Source: UBA1731 sp964567665
Lineage (GTDB): Bacteria > Verrucomicrobiota > Kiritimatiellia > RFP12 > UBA1067
DNA length: 64,000 bases
NCBI GenBank assembly: GCA_964567665.1
Contig: CAZMNN010000004.1
Location: 24,576 to 88,575 of the forward strand
Direction: 5' to 3'
The notes beneath the pieces were generated by a model, which had not been told where the DNA came from, did not search any database, and saw nothing but the letters and a program-made list of their open reading frames with translations. Of the stretch, positions 9,447-17,187 are shown one piece after another. The translations under genes were made by a program, and so were the position numbers. Positions within the stretch are counted from its first letter, which is position 1; each line of letters starts with the position of its first letter.

Positions 9447-10202
9447 GTGTCGTTGATGGCACAGAGATACAAGATAACCGTCGCATACGACGGCACGAGA
9501 TATTCCGGATACCAGCTGCAGTCGAACGGCATATCCGTGCAGCAGATGCTTGAGGAGGTGCTGGAATATCTTAACCGCTCCACTGTGCGCGTGTTCGGGT
9601 CGTCCAGGACTGACGCTGGTGTCCACGCCAAGGGGTTTGTCGCCCATTTTGACCTCGACAAGCCCATACCTCCGCAGAACCTCCCTCGGGCGATGAACTC
9701 CCGGCTTCCGGATGACATCCGTGTGATGAAGGCGTCCCGCGCCAAGCCTGATTTCGATGCCCGCAAGGATGCAGTCGGGAAGGAGTACCGCTATTTTCTG
9801 TACAATGCGGACATCATGCCGCCGTGCCTTGCGCCGTACTGGGCGTTCATGCACAAGCCGCTTGACGTGGAGGCTATGCGCGATGCGGCGGCGCGTTTTG
9901 TCGGCAAACGCGATTTTGCGCCGTTTGCCGCCAACCCGCACCGTACGCTTGAGACTACGGTGCGCACCGTGTTTTCGTTTGACGTTGCGAAGTCCGGTCC
10001 TCGAATCGTCTTCACCGTCCGGGGCGACGGATTCCTGTACAAGCAGGTGCGGAGCATGGTGGGATTCCTGATCCGCGTCGGACTTGGCGATGAACCGCCA
10101 TCCGCAGTGACGGAAATCCTTGACGGACGTCACCCGCGTACGGCGCGCGTCCCGACAGCCACCGGCAGAGGCCTGTTTCTCTGGAAGGTGTTCTACCGGT
10201 GA
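9447..10202 (+). CDS. truA: tRNA pseudouridine(38-40) synthase TruA
   Basis: The 251-residue protein matches the TruA family in length and order of motifs: YDGTRYSGYQLQ near the N-terminus, the catalytic loop GSSRTDAGVHA with its invariant Asp, and the C-terminal DGFLYKQVRSMVGFLI. TruA isomerises uridines 38, 39 and 40 of the anticodon arm of many tRNAs in the cytoplasm. The start is GTG at 9447 after AGGAAAGG; the ATG at 9456 is a possible alternative. It has its own promoter and stands alone between the pseudogene region and the next operon. Confidence 0.95.
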   Translation: MSLMAQRYKITVAYDGTRYSGYQLQSNGISVQQMLEEVLEYLNRSTVRVFGSSRTDAGVHAKGFVAHFDLDKPIPPQNLPRAMNSRLPDDIRVMKASRAKPDFDARKDAVGKEYRYFLYNADIMPPCLAPYWAFMHKPLDVEAMRDAAARFVGKRDFAPFAANPHRTLETTVRTVFSFDVAKSGPRIVFTVRGDGFLYKQVRSMVGFLIRVGLGDEPPSAVTEILDGRHPRTARVPTATGRGLFLWKVFYR

Positions 10203-10243
10203 ACGTCTCCGGTGTGAACGCGCCGATGGACAAGACGGTTTTG

Positions 10244-10252
10244 TGATATAAT
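10244..10252 (+). promoter_or_regulatory. Extended -10 promoter of the 10300-17182 operon
   Basis: TGATATAAT lies 47 bases before the ATG at 10300, whose Shine-Dalgarno sequence is AAGGAG. No other clear promoter is seen before 17182, so it may serve all eight genes. Confidence 0.6.
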
Positions 10253-10299
10253 GAACCGCATTTCCAGTATGTTTTAATTGATGCAAGGAGATACATTCA

Positions 10300-10656
10300 A
10301 TGGCATGTTTTACCGTTCCGCTTACGGCGGCGGCCGTGGCTACGGCCGTAAAGTCCACATTGCCGGAGGCGGCCCGCAGAAATCCGTTTGCCGCAAGGTT
10401 CGGCTGGCTCTGCAAGATGATGTTCGGCGGCAGCTTTCTGCTGGCGATTGAGCATGTATATCACGGTGAGGTGATTTTCGTGCCGCCGTTCCTCACCGCA
10501 GTCCGTGACTGTGCTGTGTCCGAAATGCTCCGCGAAATGGCGACGAGGGGCGTGACGATGGCCGTTGCCGTCATTGCCGCATGGGCTGCGATGGTTGCTG
10601 TGTCGGCATGGGTCGAGCGTTCGCAGTCAATCGCTTCCGCACCGCAAGGGACGTGA
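10300..10656 (+). CDS. Small membrane protein, first of a pair
   Basis: The 118-residue protein has about three hydrophobic stretches: residues 3-18, 38-53 (MMFGGSFLLAIEHVY) and 85-104 (GVTMAVAVIAAWAAMVAVSA). No enzyme motif is visible. The combination of a short N-terminal hydrophobic segment and an EHVYHGE-like motif recurs, from memory, in unnamed small membrane proteins of gut Firmicutes, but I cannot name the family. AAGGAG precedes the ATG at a normal distance. Two bases separate its stop from the next start, and an acyltransferase gene overlaps that one, so the three are likely translated together. Confidence 0.65.
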   Translation: MACFTVPLTAAAVATAVKSTLPEAARRNPFAARFGWLCKMMFGGSFLLAIEHVYHGEVIFVPPFLTAVRDCAVSEMLREMATRGVTMAVAVIAAWAAMVAVSAWVERSQSIASAPQGT

Positions 10657-10658
10657 CG

Positions 10659-10952
10659 ATGTGCGAACTCATGGCAATCGCCGCCGCCGTTGCGTTCACC
10701 ACTGTCCATTTCCGTTCGCGGCGTGGCGGGAAGCTCCGCTCTGCATCATTCACCACCGCCCTGATGTTCTGGGGTGCAGCGATAATGTGGGGAGTGGATT
10801 GCGTGGCAAACGCGATGGAAGGTGAGGCGCTGCTTGACGTCAGCGTCGGCGATTCTGTTCTTGGTGCGATTGTCGTCGTCGCCGGGCTTGCGGTGTTTGC
10901 TCTCCTGATGTTGCTTGGCCGCTGCAATGATGTTCGCGGTGAGGTGTCATGA
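10659..10952 (+). CDS. Small membrane protein, second of a pair
   Basis: I start this 97-residue protein at ATG 10659, preceded by AAGGG; an upstream in-frame ATG at 10581 would run through the previous gene. It has three predicted membrane segments: MAIAAAVAFTTVHF, ALMFWGAAIMWGVDCVA and GAIVVVAGLAVFALLMLLG. No motif is known to me. Its stop overlaps the acyltransferase start (ATGA), so translation is probably coupled. With the preceding protein it may form a membrane complex; function unknown. Confidence 0.6.
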   Translation: MCELMAIAAAVAFTTVHFRSRRGGKLRSASFTTALMFWGAAIMWGVDCVANAMEGEALLDVSVGDSVLGAIVVVAGLAVFALLMLLGRCNDVRGEVS

Positions 10953-12040
10953 AGCGAATTGCGTTTCTCGATTGGTTGCGTGTGATCGCCTGTTTCATGG
11001 TGATGGCGATTCATGCCTGCGAACCGTTCTACCTTGGCGGCAAGGCGCCGGACGTGACGTTCATCGCCGACAGGTGGGATGCACTGTGGATAACCGTGAC
11101 CGAGTGCATCTGCCGGGTATGTGTTCCGCTGTTTGTGATAACGTCGTCCTATCTTCTGTTTCCGGTGCGCTGTCCGACGGGCGAATTCTTCAAACGCCGC
11201 CTTGTCCGCATTGCCGTTCCGTTCGCAATCTGGGCTGCGGCGTATGTGGCGTACGCAGGTGGAAGCTGGAGCAGACTGTGCTTCAATTTCCCGGATGAGG
11301 GCGGTCATCTGTGGTTTGTGCCGATGATTCTTGGCCTGTACGTCGTGATGCCTCTGCTGTCCCCATGGGCGGAGCGCGTAGGGCGCAAGGAGCTGTGCGG
11401 CTGGATTGCCGCATGGCTGTTCACGACGCTTTTCCCGTTTATCCGCTTTGCGTGGAGCGGACTTTTTGGCGAACCGCCGTTCGGTGCGGTGCCGTACCTG
11501 TGGGGTGAATGTCCGTGGAACGCTTTCGGAACGTTCCATTACGTTAGCGGCTTCATCGGCTATGTGCTGGTCGGCCTTTGGTTCCGCAGGTTCGCTCCCG
11601 ATATGGGATGGCGGCGGACGCTTTGCGTCGCAACGCCCCTTTGGCTCGCCGGCATCGCAATGATAGGGCTTCCGTTCTACTTCCGCATTCCGTCGTTTCC
11701 GTATTCGGCGTCGTATTCGGCTGCCGTATCGCTTGAGATGAGCATCGAGTACAACTCTCTCGGCGTTGCGCTCGCTACGATTGCGGTGTTCATGCTTTTC
11801 CGCAAGTTCGACTTTAAGGGTGCGGTGTATGAAAGGGTGGTGCGTCCGCTCTCGGAGGCAAGCTACGGAATGTATCTTGTGCATATGTTCATCCTGCCGG
11901 CGGCGTTTGAGGCGTTGCGTCCACACCTCGCAACCCCGTTGACGATCCTTCTTGCTGCGATGGTCGCGTTCATGGCGTCGGCCGCCGTCGCGATTGCTAT
12001 CCGGAAGATTCCGGCTGTCGGACGGGTTGTATGCGGGTGA
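10949..12040 (+). CDS. Acyltransferase 3 family membrane protein
   Basis: The 363-residue polytopic protein opens with FLDWLRVIACFMVMAIHA, the classic N-terminal motif of acyltransferase 3 (OafA/WecH) proteins including the conserved Arg and His. A second family signature, HLWFVPMILGLYVVMPL, follows, and the C-terminal helix bundle contains SYGMYLVHMF. These inner-membrane enzymes move acetyl, succinyl or similar groups onto surface glycans. The glycan is not indicated by the neighbours. Overlap with the preceding small membrane protein gene suggests the three work together. Confidence 0.85.
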   Translation: MKRIAFLDWLRVIACFMVMAIHACEPFYLGGKAPDVTFIADRWDALWITVTECICRVCVPLFVITSSYLLFPVRCPTGEFFKRRLVRIAVPFAIWAAAYVAYAGGSWSRLCFNFPDEGGHLWFVPMILGLYVVMPLLSPWAERVGRKELCGWIAAWLFTTLFPFIRFAWSGLFGEPPFGAVPYLWGECPWNAFGTFHYVSGFIGYVLVGLWFRRFAPDMGWRRTLCVATPLWLAGIAMIGLPFYFRIPSFPYSASYSAAVSLEMSIEYNSLGVALATIAVFMLFRKFDFKGAVYERVVRPLSEASYGMYLVHMFILPAAFEALRPHLATPLTILLAAMVAFMASAAVAIAIRKIPAVGRVVCG

Positions 12041-12086
12041 CGTTGCGCAGAGATGACATTCAACGCAGCTACATGGGGGTGCAGAC

Positions 12087-13049
12087 ATGATTGACATGAA
12101 GACAGATCTTGGCGGGCTTCAGATGGCGACGCCCGTCACGACGGCAAGCGGCACGTTCGGGTACGGCATGGAGTACGTCGGACTTCTCGACTATACGCGC
12201 CTTGGCGCTGTCACCGTGAAGGGTGTGCGACGCGATCCATGGCCGGGCAATGCGATGCCTCGCCATTGTGAGGTTCCGGGCGGACTTGTCAACGCGATTG
12301 GCCTGCAGGGGCCTGGCGTAGAGGCGTTTGTCAAAGACTACGTTCCGCATTACGAAAACGCGGTGTCGAAAGCCCTGGCCGCATCCGGAGCACAGCAGAG
12401 CGCCGTGCCGCCGCTGATCGTCAACATCTGGGGCGGTTCGGTCGAGGAGTATGCGGAGGTCGCGGCGCGTCTTTCCGCAGAACCGCGCAACCCTCTCATC
12501 GGGGCGATAGAGTGCAATGTGAGCTGTCCGAACGTGAAACAGGGCGGCCATACGTTTGGACAGGATCCGGCAGTGCTTGCCGGACTCGTGAAGGCGGTGA
12601 GGGCGGCAACCGCGCTTCCTCTCATCGTGAAGCTTGCGCCGAACGTGCCGGACATCAGGCCCTATGTCGCTGCGTGTGAAGAGAACGGCGCAAATGCGAT
12701 TGCGCTCATCAACACCATTCCGGCGATGGTGATAGACATCAAGACGCGTCGTCCTGTTCTCGCGAACGTCACCGGCGGACTTTCCGGACGTTGCGTACAT
12801 CCGGTTGCGGTGAAGTGCGTCTACGATGCGCATCGCTTCTCGTCGATTCCCATACTGGCGATGGGTGGCGTGTACGGCTGGCAGGATGCCGTGGAGCTGA
12901 TGCTTGCCGGTGCGACAGCCGTTGCGGTCGGCACGGCGACGTTCACCGATCCAGGCGCAGCAGCAGCGGTCGCTGACGGGATCGCGGCGTATTGCGAAGA
13001 GAACGGCTTTTCATCGGTGCGCGAACTGACGGGCGCACTCGCCTCCTGA
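12087..13049 (+). CDS. pyrD: Dihydroorotate dehydrogenase, class 1B-type catalytic subunit
   Basis: The 320-residue protein is a FMN-binding TIM barrel of the class 1 family. Visible are VNAIGLQGPGVEAF, the active-site loop ECNVSCPNVKQGG with the catalytic Cys, LIVKLAPNVPDI, the substrate segment NTIPAMVIDI and the FMN phosphate loop GGVYGWQDAVELMLAGA. It oxidises dihydroorotate to orotate in pyrimidine synthesis. The loop style suggests subtype 1B, which normally pairs with the electron-transfer subunit PyrK; no pyrK is next to it. carA of the same overall pathway lies 7 kb away. Confidence 0.92.
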   Translation: MIDMKTDLGGLQMATPVTTASGTFGYGMEYVGLLDYTRLGAVTVKGVRRDPWPGNAMPRHCEVPGGLVNAIGLQGPGVEAFVKDYVPHYENAVSKALAASGAQQSAVPPLIVNIWGGSVEEYAEVAARLSAEPRNPLIGAIECNVSCPNVKQGGHTFGQDPAVLAGLVKAVRAATALPLIVKLAPNVPDIRPYVAACEENGANAIALINTIPAMVIDIKTRRPVLANVTGGLSGRCVHPVAVKCVYDAHRFSSIPILAMGGVYGWQDAVELMLAGATAVAVGTATFTDPGAAAAVADGIAAYCEENGFSSVRELTGALAS

Positions 13050-13056
13050 CCGGATC

Positions 13057-13899
13057 ATGGCCAAATCACGCAACATACCGGGTTCGGTGCTGATCACGGG
13101 CGCATCGAGCGGAATCGGAGAGGCCTTGGCGGTCGCCTGTGCACGGCGGGGAGTGCGCAACATCTTCATATGCGGACGGAACGTCGAGCGCATTGCGGCG
13201 GTTGTCGGCAGGTGCGAGGCGGCGGCATCCGGAAGTGTGCGCGTCTCCGGAAAGGCTGTCGATGTGACCGATGAGCGGGCGATGCGCGAATGGATTGAAG
13301 AATGTGACGGGATTGCGCCCCTTGAGGTCGTGTTCTCCAACGCCGGAATAGGGACGGGGGCGGAAAGCGCAGATAACGTGCGGCGCACGTTTGCCACAAA
13401 TGTGGGTGGCGGACTCAACACCGTGCTGCCGTCGATAGATCTGTTCCGCAGGAATGCGACATGGGCGGATGGGCGTCCGCGTCGGCGGCAAATCGTCATT
13501 ACGGCAAGCATTGCGGGCTATGCGCCGCTCTCCACGTGTCCGTCATATGCGGCGACAAAGGCTGCGATGAAGAGCTGGGGGCTTTCTCTGCGCGGGATGC
13601 TGAAGCGCGAAGGCATATGGGTGAATGTGCTGTGTCCGGGGTTCGTGCGTTCGCGCATAACCGAACGCAACACCTGCCCCATGCCGTTCTTCATGGAGGC
13701 GGATCGCGCCGCAGGAATCATCCTTGACCGTGTGGACCGCAATGTCGGGCTGATTGCGTTTCCGTGGCCGATGCGCTTCGGTGTGTGGTTCATGGCGTCG
13801 CTTCCGTGGTGGATTTCCGAAACAATCGCCCGACTGCTGCCGGAAAAGACGTCGTCAGGGAAATGCAAGGGACGCAACGGCGGGGAGATAGCGTTTTGA
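13057..13899 (+). CDS. Short-chain dehydrogenase/reductase
   Basis: The 280-residue protein has the SDR cofactor motif TGASSGIGEA, the NAG motif (FSNAGIGTG), and the catalytic pair YAATK with an upstream Ser in ITASIAGY. It is a cytoplasmic NAD(P)-dependent oxidoreductase of the classical SDR family. The hydrophobic C-terminal part (VWFMASLPWWISETIARLLP) resembles SDRs that work on lipids, but the substrate cannot be read from the sequence. It starts 7 bases after pyrD and its stop overlaps the TTG start of the U32 gene. Confidence 0.9.
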   Translation: MAKSRNIPGSVLITGASSGIGEALAVACARRGVRNIFICGRNVERIAAVVGRCEAAASGSVRVSGKAVDVTDERAMREWIEECDGIAPLEVVFSNAGIGTGAESADNVRRTFATNVGGGLNTVLPSIDLFRRNATWADGRPRRRQIVITASIAGYAPLSTCPSYAATKAAMKSWGLSLRGMLKREGIWVNVLCPGFVRSRITERNTCPMPFFMEADRAAGIILDRVDRNVGLIAFPWPMRFGVWFMASLPWWISETIARLLPEKTSSGKCKGRNGGEIAF

Positions 13900-15179
13900 C
13901 GGTCCCGGAGATACTTGCGCCGGCTGGAGACATGACCTGTCTGCAGGCCGCGCTCGATGCCGGTGCGGACGCCGTGTATTTCGGTCTCGGCGAATTCAAC
14001 ATGCGCCGGAGGGCGGGCATCAATTTCCGGATGGAGGATCTGCCGGAGATAAAGCGCCGCTGCGAAGCGGTCTGCCGCCAGGGAACTGGCCGCCGCCAGG
14101 TTCCCGTGCGGCGCTATCTTGCGCTGAACGCGATAATGTTTGAGGACGAGGCGGATGAGGTCGAGCGGCTGATATGCGCCGCAAAGCCGTATGTCGATGC
14201 ATTCATCGTGGCGGACTGGGGTATTGTTTCGCTGTGCCGCAGACACGGAGTGAAGTTCCACATATCTACGCAGATGAGCGTCTCCAATTCGGCCGCAGCC
14301 CGCTTCGTCAGAGAGCAGGGTGCATCGCGGGTGGTGCTTGCTCGCGAATGTACGCTTCCGGAAGTCAAACGCATCGTCGCCGAGTGCGGTTTGGAGGTGG
14401 AGTGCTTCGTCCACGGCGCACAGTGCGTCGCGGAAAGCGGAAGATGCATGATGAGCCATTACGCCTACGGGTGCAGCGCGAACCGGGGTGAATGCCGCCA
14501 GCCGTGCAGGCGGATGTTTCTCGTCAAGGCGGTGGATCTCTATTCCGATGGGGACGGAAAGCCGATCCATGATTCGGATACGCAGTTTGCGGTAGAGCCG
14601 CATACCGTGATGTCGGCCAAGGATCTGTGTTCACTGCCGTTCGTGGACAGGCTGATGGATGCCGGAATCGCTTCATTCAAGATTGAAGGACGCGCCCGAA
14701 ACGCCGAATATGTCATGACGGTCGTAGGTGCATACCGTGAGGCTGTGGATGCCGTTGTTGCGGGTACGTATTCCAAGTCGCTTGCGGAGAGGCTGGTTGA
14801 ACGCACAAAAAGGTTCTTCCACAGAGAGTATTCCTGCGGACTGTATTTTGGGCGTCCTGGGGAGGATCAATTCACCGATACGCCGAACTCGTCTGCGAGG
14901 GAGGTCAAGCGGCATGTCGGCATTGTGCTGGATTATTTTCTCAAGGCCGGGATTGCGCAGGTGAAGATCCAGGATGCCGCCGTGAAGGTGGGCGATCTCG
15001 TGCAGGTGCACGGATCGACAACGGGCGTGAAGGAGTTTCGCATTGAGTCCATGCGCAGGGACGGCGAAGTCCCGGAGGTTGCGGAGAAGGGGACGTGGGT
15101 GACGTTTCCGGCGCCGCGATGCAGGGTGGGCGACAAGGTGTTTCTTGTCAGCCCGGTTGCAAAGGATTCGTCGGTATGA
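13896..15179 (+). CDS. U32 family protein (TrhP/RlhA-like RNA hydroxylation type)
   Basis: I choose TTG at 13896, which follows GGGGAG and gives 427 residues starting MTVPEILAPAGD, the normal family start; an upstream ATG at 13764 would run through the SDR gene. Family signatures are ADAVYFGLGEFNMRR, the Cys-rich segment SGRCMMSHYAYGCSANRG followed by ECRQPCRR (probable Fe-S ligands), and FKIEGRARNAEYV. U32 proteins were annotated as peptidases, but characterised members hydroxylate tRNA or 23S rRNA using prephenate. Which RNA this one acts on is not clear. Confidence 0.88.
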   Translation: MTVPEILAPAGDMTCLQAALDAGADAVYFGLGEFNMRRRAGINFRMEDLPEIKRRCEAVCRQGTGRRQVPVRRYLALNAIMFEDEADEVERLICAAKPYVDAFIVADWGIVSLCRRHGVKFHISTQMSVSNSAAARFVREQGASRVVLARECTLPEVKRIVAECGLEVECFVHGAQCVAESGRCMMSHYAYGCSANRGECRQPCRRMFLVKAVDLYSDGDGKPIHDSDTQFAVEPHTVMSAKDLCSLPFVDRLMDAGIASFKIEGRARNAEYVMTVVGAYREAVDAVVAGTYSKSLAERLVERTKRFFHREYSCGLYFGRPGEDQFTDTPNSSAREVKRHVGIVLDYFLKAGIAQVKIQDAAVKVGDLVQVHGSTTGVKEFRIESMRRDGEVPEVAEKGTWVTFPAPRCRVGDKVFLVSPVAKDSSV

Positions 15180-15194
15180 ACTGGCGAGGTTGTC

Positions 15195-16394
15195 GTGTCG
15201 AAAGCGTTTCCGCATAGATGGATGAGCGTCGCTGTCGCCGTTCTGTCGCTCGCGATCTGCGGCGGAGCGTTTGCGTCCGGCACATATAGTGCGGCGCAGG
15301 GCATATTGAACGCATTGGCCGGAAGCCTGTCGGTGGATGTCAGACAAATCCATGGGGCCGGTTCGGACGGAAAACTGTCTTTGGCGAGACTGCGGATACA
15401 GCCTTCAGAGTGGATGGAGATTGCGCAGGCGTTCACCGAAGTGGTTGACGTGATGGGCAAGTCTGGTGCGAGGCGGGCAGCCCACATTGCGCGGTTGAAG
15501 GAGCAGGGCTTGGAGGAGGAGCCGATGTCCGAGGCGGGTGTCGCGTTTGAGATGGAGGTGATGAACAACCGCTTCGCGTTCGACAGGTATGGATGTCTGC
15601 ATTTCGACGACCGTTTCGTAAAGGAAGAGGAGCGCCCGGCATTGCGGAAAGTTGAATCGCTGTACAGAAGATTCCACCGGCGATGGGCGGCGGAACGCCG
15701 GCTCGACGGCAGCCGGAAGGCATCAGGCGCACAGGACGGAAAGTCCGTAAAGGATAGGCATGACGACTGCATGGACATCGCAGACCGCAGGAAGGAATGG
15801 CGCATACGGCGTGTTCCTGTGTTTCGTGGTTTTGAGGACGACCGCTATCAGGAGCATGATGCGCTCATCGTCCGATGTGTGGACGAGTTCAACCGCAACC
15901 GTGCGGCATGGGCAGGCGCTACGGGGAGTCAGGGGCGTCAGATACCTATGCTCACGACCGCACTGGTGAAATCGCACATGATCGAGGAGACGGGTGGACG
16001 GGACGCCAGGTCGCTTGCCGCATGGGAGGCTGATCCTCTTCAGGTAAATGTCCCAGGAGACTGGAGCGACGCCAAGACCGATGTCGGCCTTGCGAAACCG
16101 AAAAGGCGAAATGAAGGTACGGCGGAGCAGAACATCAAGGCCGCAATCAAGTATCTTGTCCGCAAGGGATTCGGCGTGAGCGGACAGCGGGCGGCAAAGC
16201 GTCCATCCGGCACGTTCGACGGTTGGCAGACGGCGCTCAAAAGGTACAATGGACGCAATCAAGACAAGGTTGACGGCAAGACGTACAGTGAGGTATACGC
16301 CGAACACATCGTCTCACGCGCCAACGATCCTGACAAATTTGTGGCCATCAGAAAAAGGGTGGACGGTAAACATCAAGGAGTTGATCAGAAATGA
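15195..16394 (+). CDS. Secreted protein with possible lysozyme-like C-terminal domain
   Basis: The 399-residue protein starts with GTG and a clear signal peptide (AVAVLSLAICGGAFASG). The middle is charged and rich in Arg/Lys/Glu. Residues about 260-390 show the order of features of lysozyme-superfamily transglycosylases: a Glu after a helix (KSHMIEETGG), a DPLQV segment like the DPMQV of lytic enzymes, NIKAAIKYLVRKGF, then WQTALKRYNG and SEVYAEHIV. A lytic role on peptidoglycan is therefore a reasoned guess. The stop overlaps the folP start by ATGA. Confidence 0.6.
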   Translation: MSKAFPHRWMSVAVAVLSLAICGGAFASGTYSAAQGILNALAGSLSVDVRQIHGAGSDGKLSLARLRIQPSEWMEIAQAFTEVVDVMGKSGARRAAHIARLKEQGLEEEPMSEAGVAFEMEVMNNRFAFDRYGCLHFDDRFVKEEERPALRKVESLYRRFHRRWAAERRLDGSRKASGAQDGKSVKDRHDDCMDIADRRKEWRIRRVPVFRGFEDDRYQEHDALIVRCVDEFNRNRAAWAGATGSQGRQIPMLTTALVKSHMIEETGGRDARSLAAWEADPLQVNVPGDWSDAKTDVGLAKPKRRNEGTAEQNIKAAIKYLVRKGFGVSGQRAAKRPSGTFDGWQTALKRYNGRNQDKVDGKTYSEVYAEHIVSRANDPDKFVAIRKRVDGKHQGVDQK

Positions 16395-17182
16395 CAAAGG
16401 TGATGGGCATAGTGAACGTGACGCCTGATTCTTTTTCCGATGGCGGCATGTATTTCCGTCCGGAAGAAGCTGTCCGGCGGGCGTGGAACCTGATTGCCGA
16501 AGGTGCGGCGATCATCGATTTCGGCGCCGAATCGACGCGGCCCGGCTATACGCCGCTGTCATGGTCGGATGAATGGGCGCGGCTTGAGCCTGTGCTGGGG
16601 GCGTTTTTCGGGTCTGCGCCGGATCGAGAGATGCGTTCGCGTCTGAGCCGGAGGGCGGACGCTTCCGGCGTAGCCGTGTCTGTGGACACGTACCATCCGG
16701 AGACGGCCCGCCGTGCCGTCTCGGCCGGCGTCAGAATCATCAATTGCGTATACGCGGAGCCTGTCCCCGAAATGCTTGAGATTCTGAATGAATTTCCAGG
16801 CACTGAGATTGTCATGCCGGTCGGCAGCTTTGGTCTTGTGGAGCATGACGACGGAATGAAATCGCGCACGTACATCGATCCGATGATTGGGTTCGGAACT
16901 ACGCGAGAGGAGGATCTGAATCTGCTCAGGTCTGTTCCGGAGCTTGCGAAAAAGGCGCGTGTGCTGGTTGGCGCGAGCAGGAAGCGCATAGTCAAGAAGC
17001 TCACAGGAGAGAAGGTGACCGGCAAGAACCTTGGCGGCAACATCGGAATCGCCGCATGGTGCGCATTCAGCGGTGCATCCGTCGTGCGAGTGCACGACGT
17101 CCGCGAGACGTTTCAGGCAATCAAGGTGATGAATGCAATCTGCGGTCGATCGGATGATTCCGGTCTTGCCGACGGCAACTGA
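16391..17182 (+). CDS. folP: Dihydropteroate synthase
   Basis: The 263-residue TIM-barrel protein carries the family signatures MGIVNVTPDSFSDGG, IIDFGAESTRPG, VSVDTYHPETA, IDPMIGFGT and VGASRKRIV, and ends with the conserved VVRVHDV. The enzyme joins 4-aminobenzoate to the pterin pyrophosphate in folate synthesis; it acts in the cytoplasm and is the sulfonamide target. It is the last gene of the eight-gene run and stops 5 bases from the convergent gltB stop, leaving no room for a separate terminator. Confidence 0.95.
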   Translation: MTKVMGIVNVTPDSFSDGGMYFRPEEAVRRAWNLIAEGAAIIDFGAESTRPGYTPLSWSDEWARLEPVLGAFFGSAPDREMRSRLSRRADASGVAVSVDTYHPETARRAVSAGVRIINCVYAEPVPEMLEILNEFPGTEIVMPVGSFGLVEHDDGMKSRTYIDPMIGFGTTREEDLNLLRSVPELAKKARVLVGASRKRIVKKLTGEKVTGKNLGGNIGIAAWCAFSGASVVRVHDVRETFQAIKVMNAICGRSDDSGLADGN

Positions 17183-17187
17183 TTGAA

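Noticed and set aside
9279..10415. 378-residue open frame on the minus strand
   Set aside because: It is antisense to truA and its promoter and has no family features.
10571..12097. 508-residue open frame on the minus strand
   Set aside because: It is antisense to the small membrane protein and acyltransferase genes, full of Arg/His, and has no domain signature.
13764..13895. N-terminal extension of the U32 protein from ATG 13764
   Set aside because: It would lie within the SDR gene; TTG 13896 has GGGGAG and starts at the conserved MTVPEILAPAGD.
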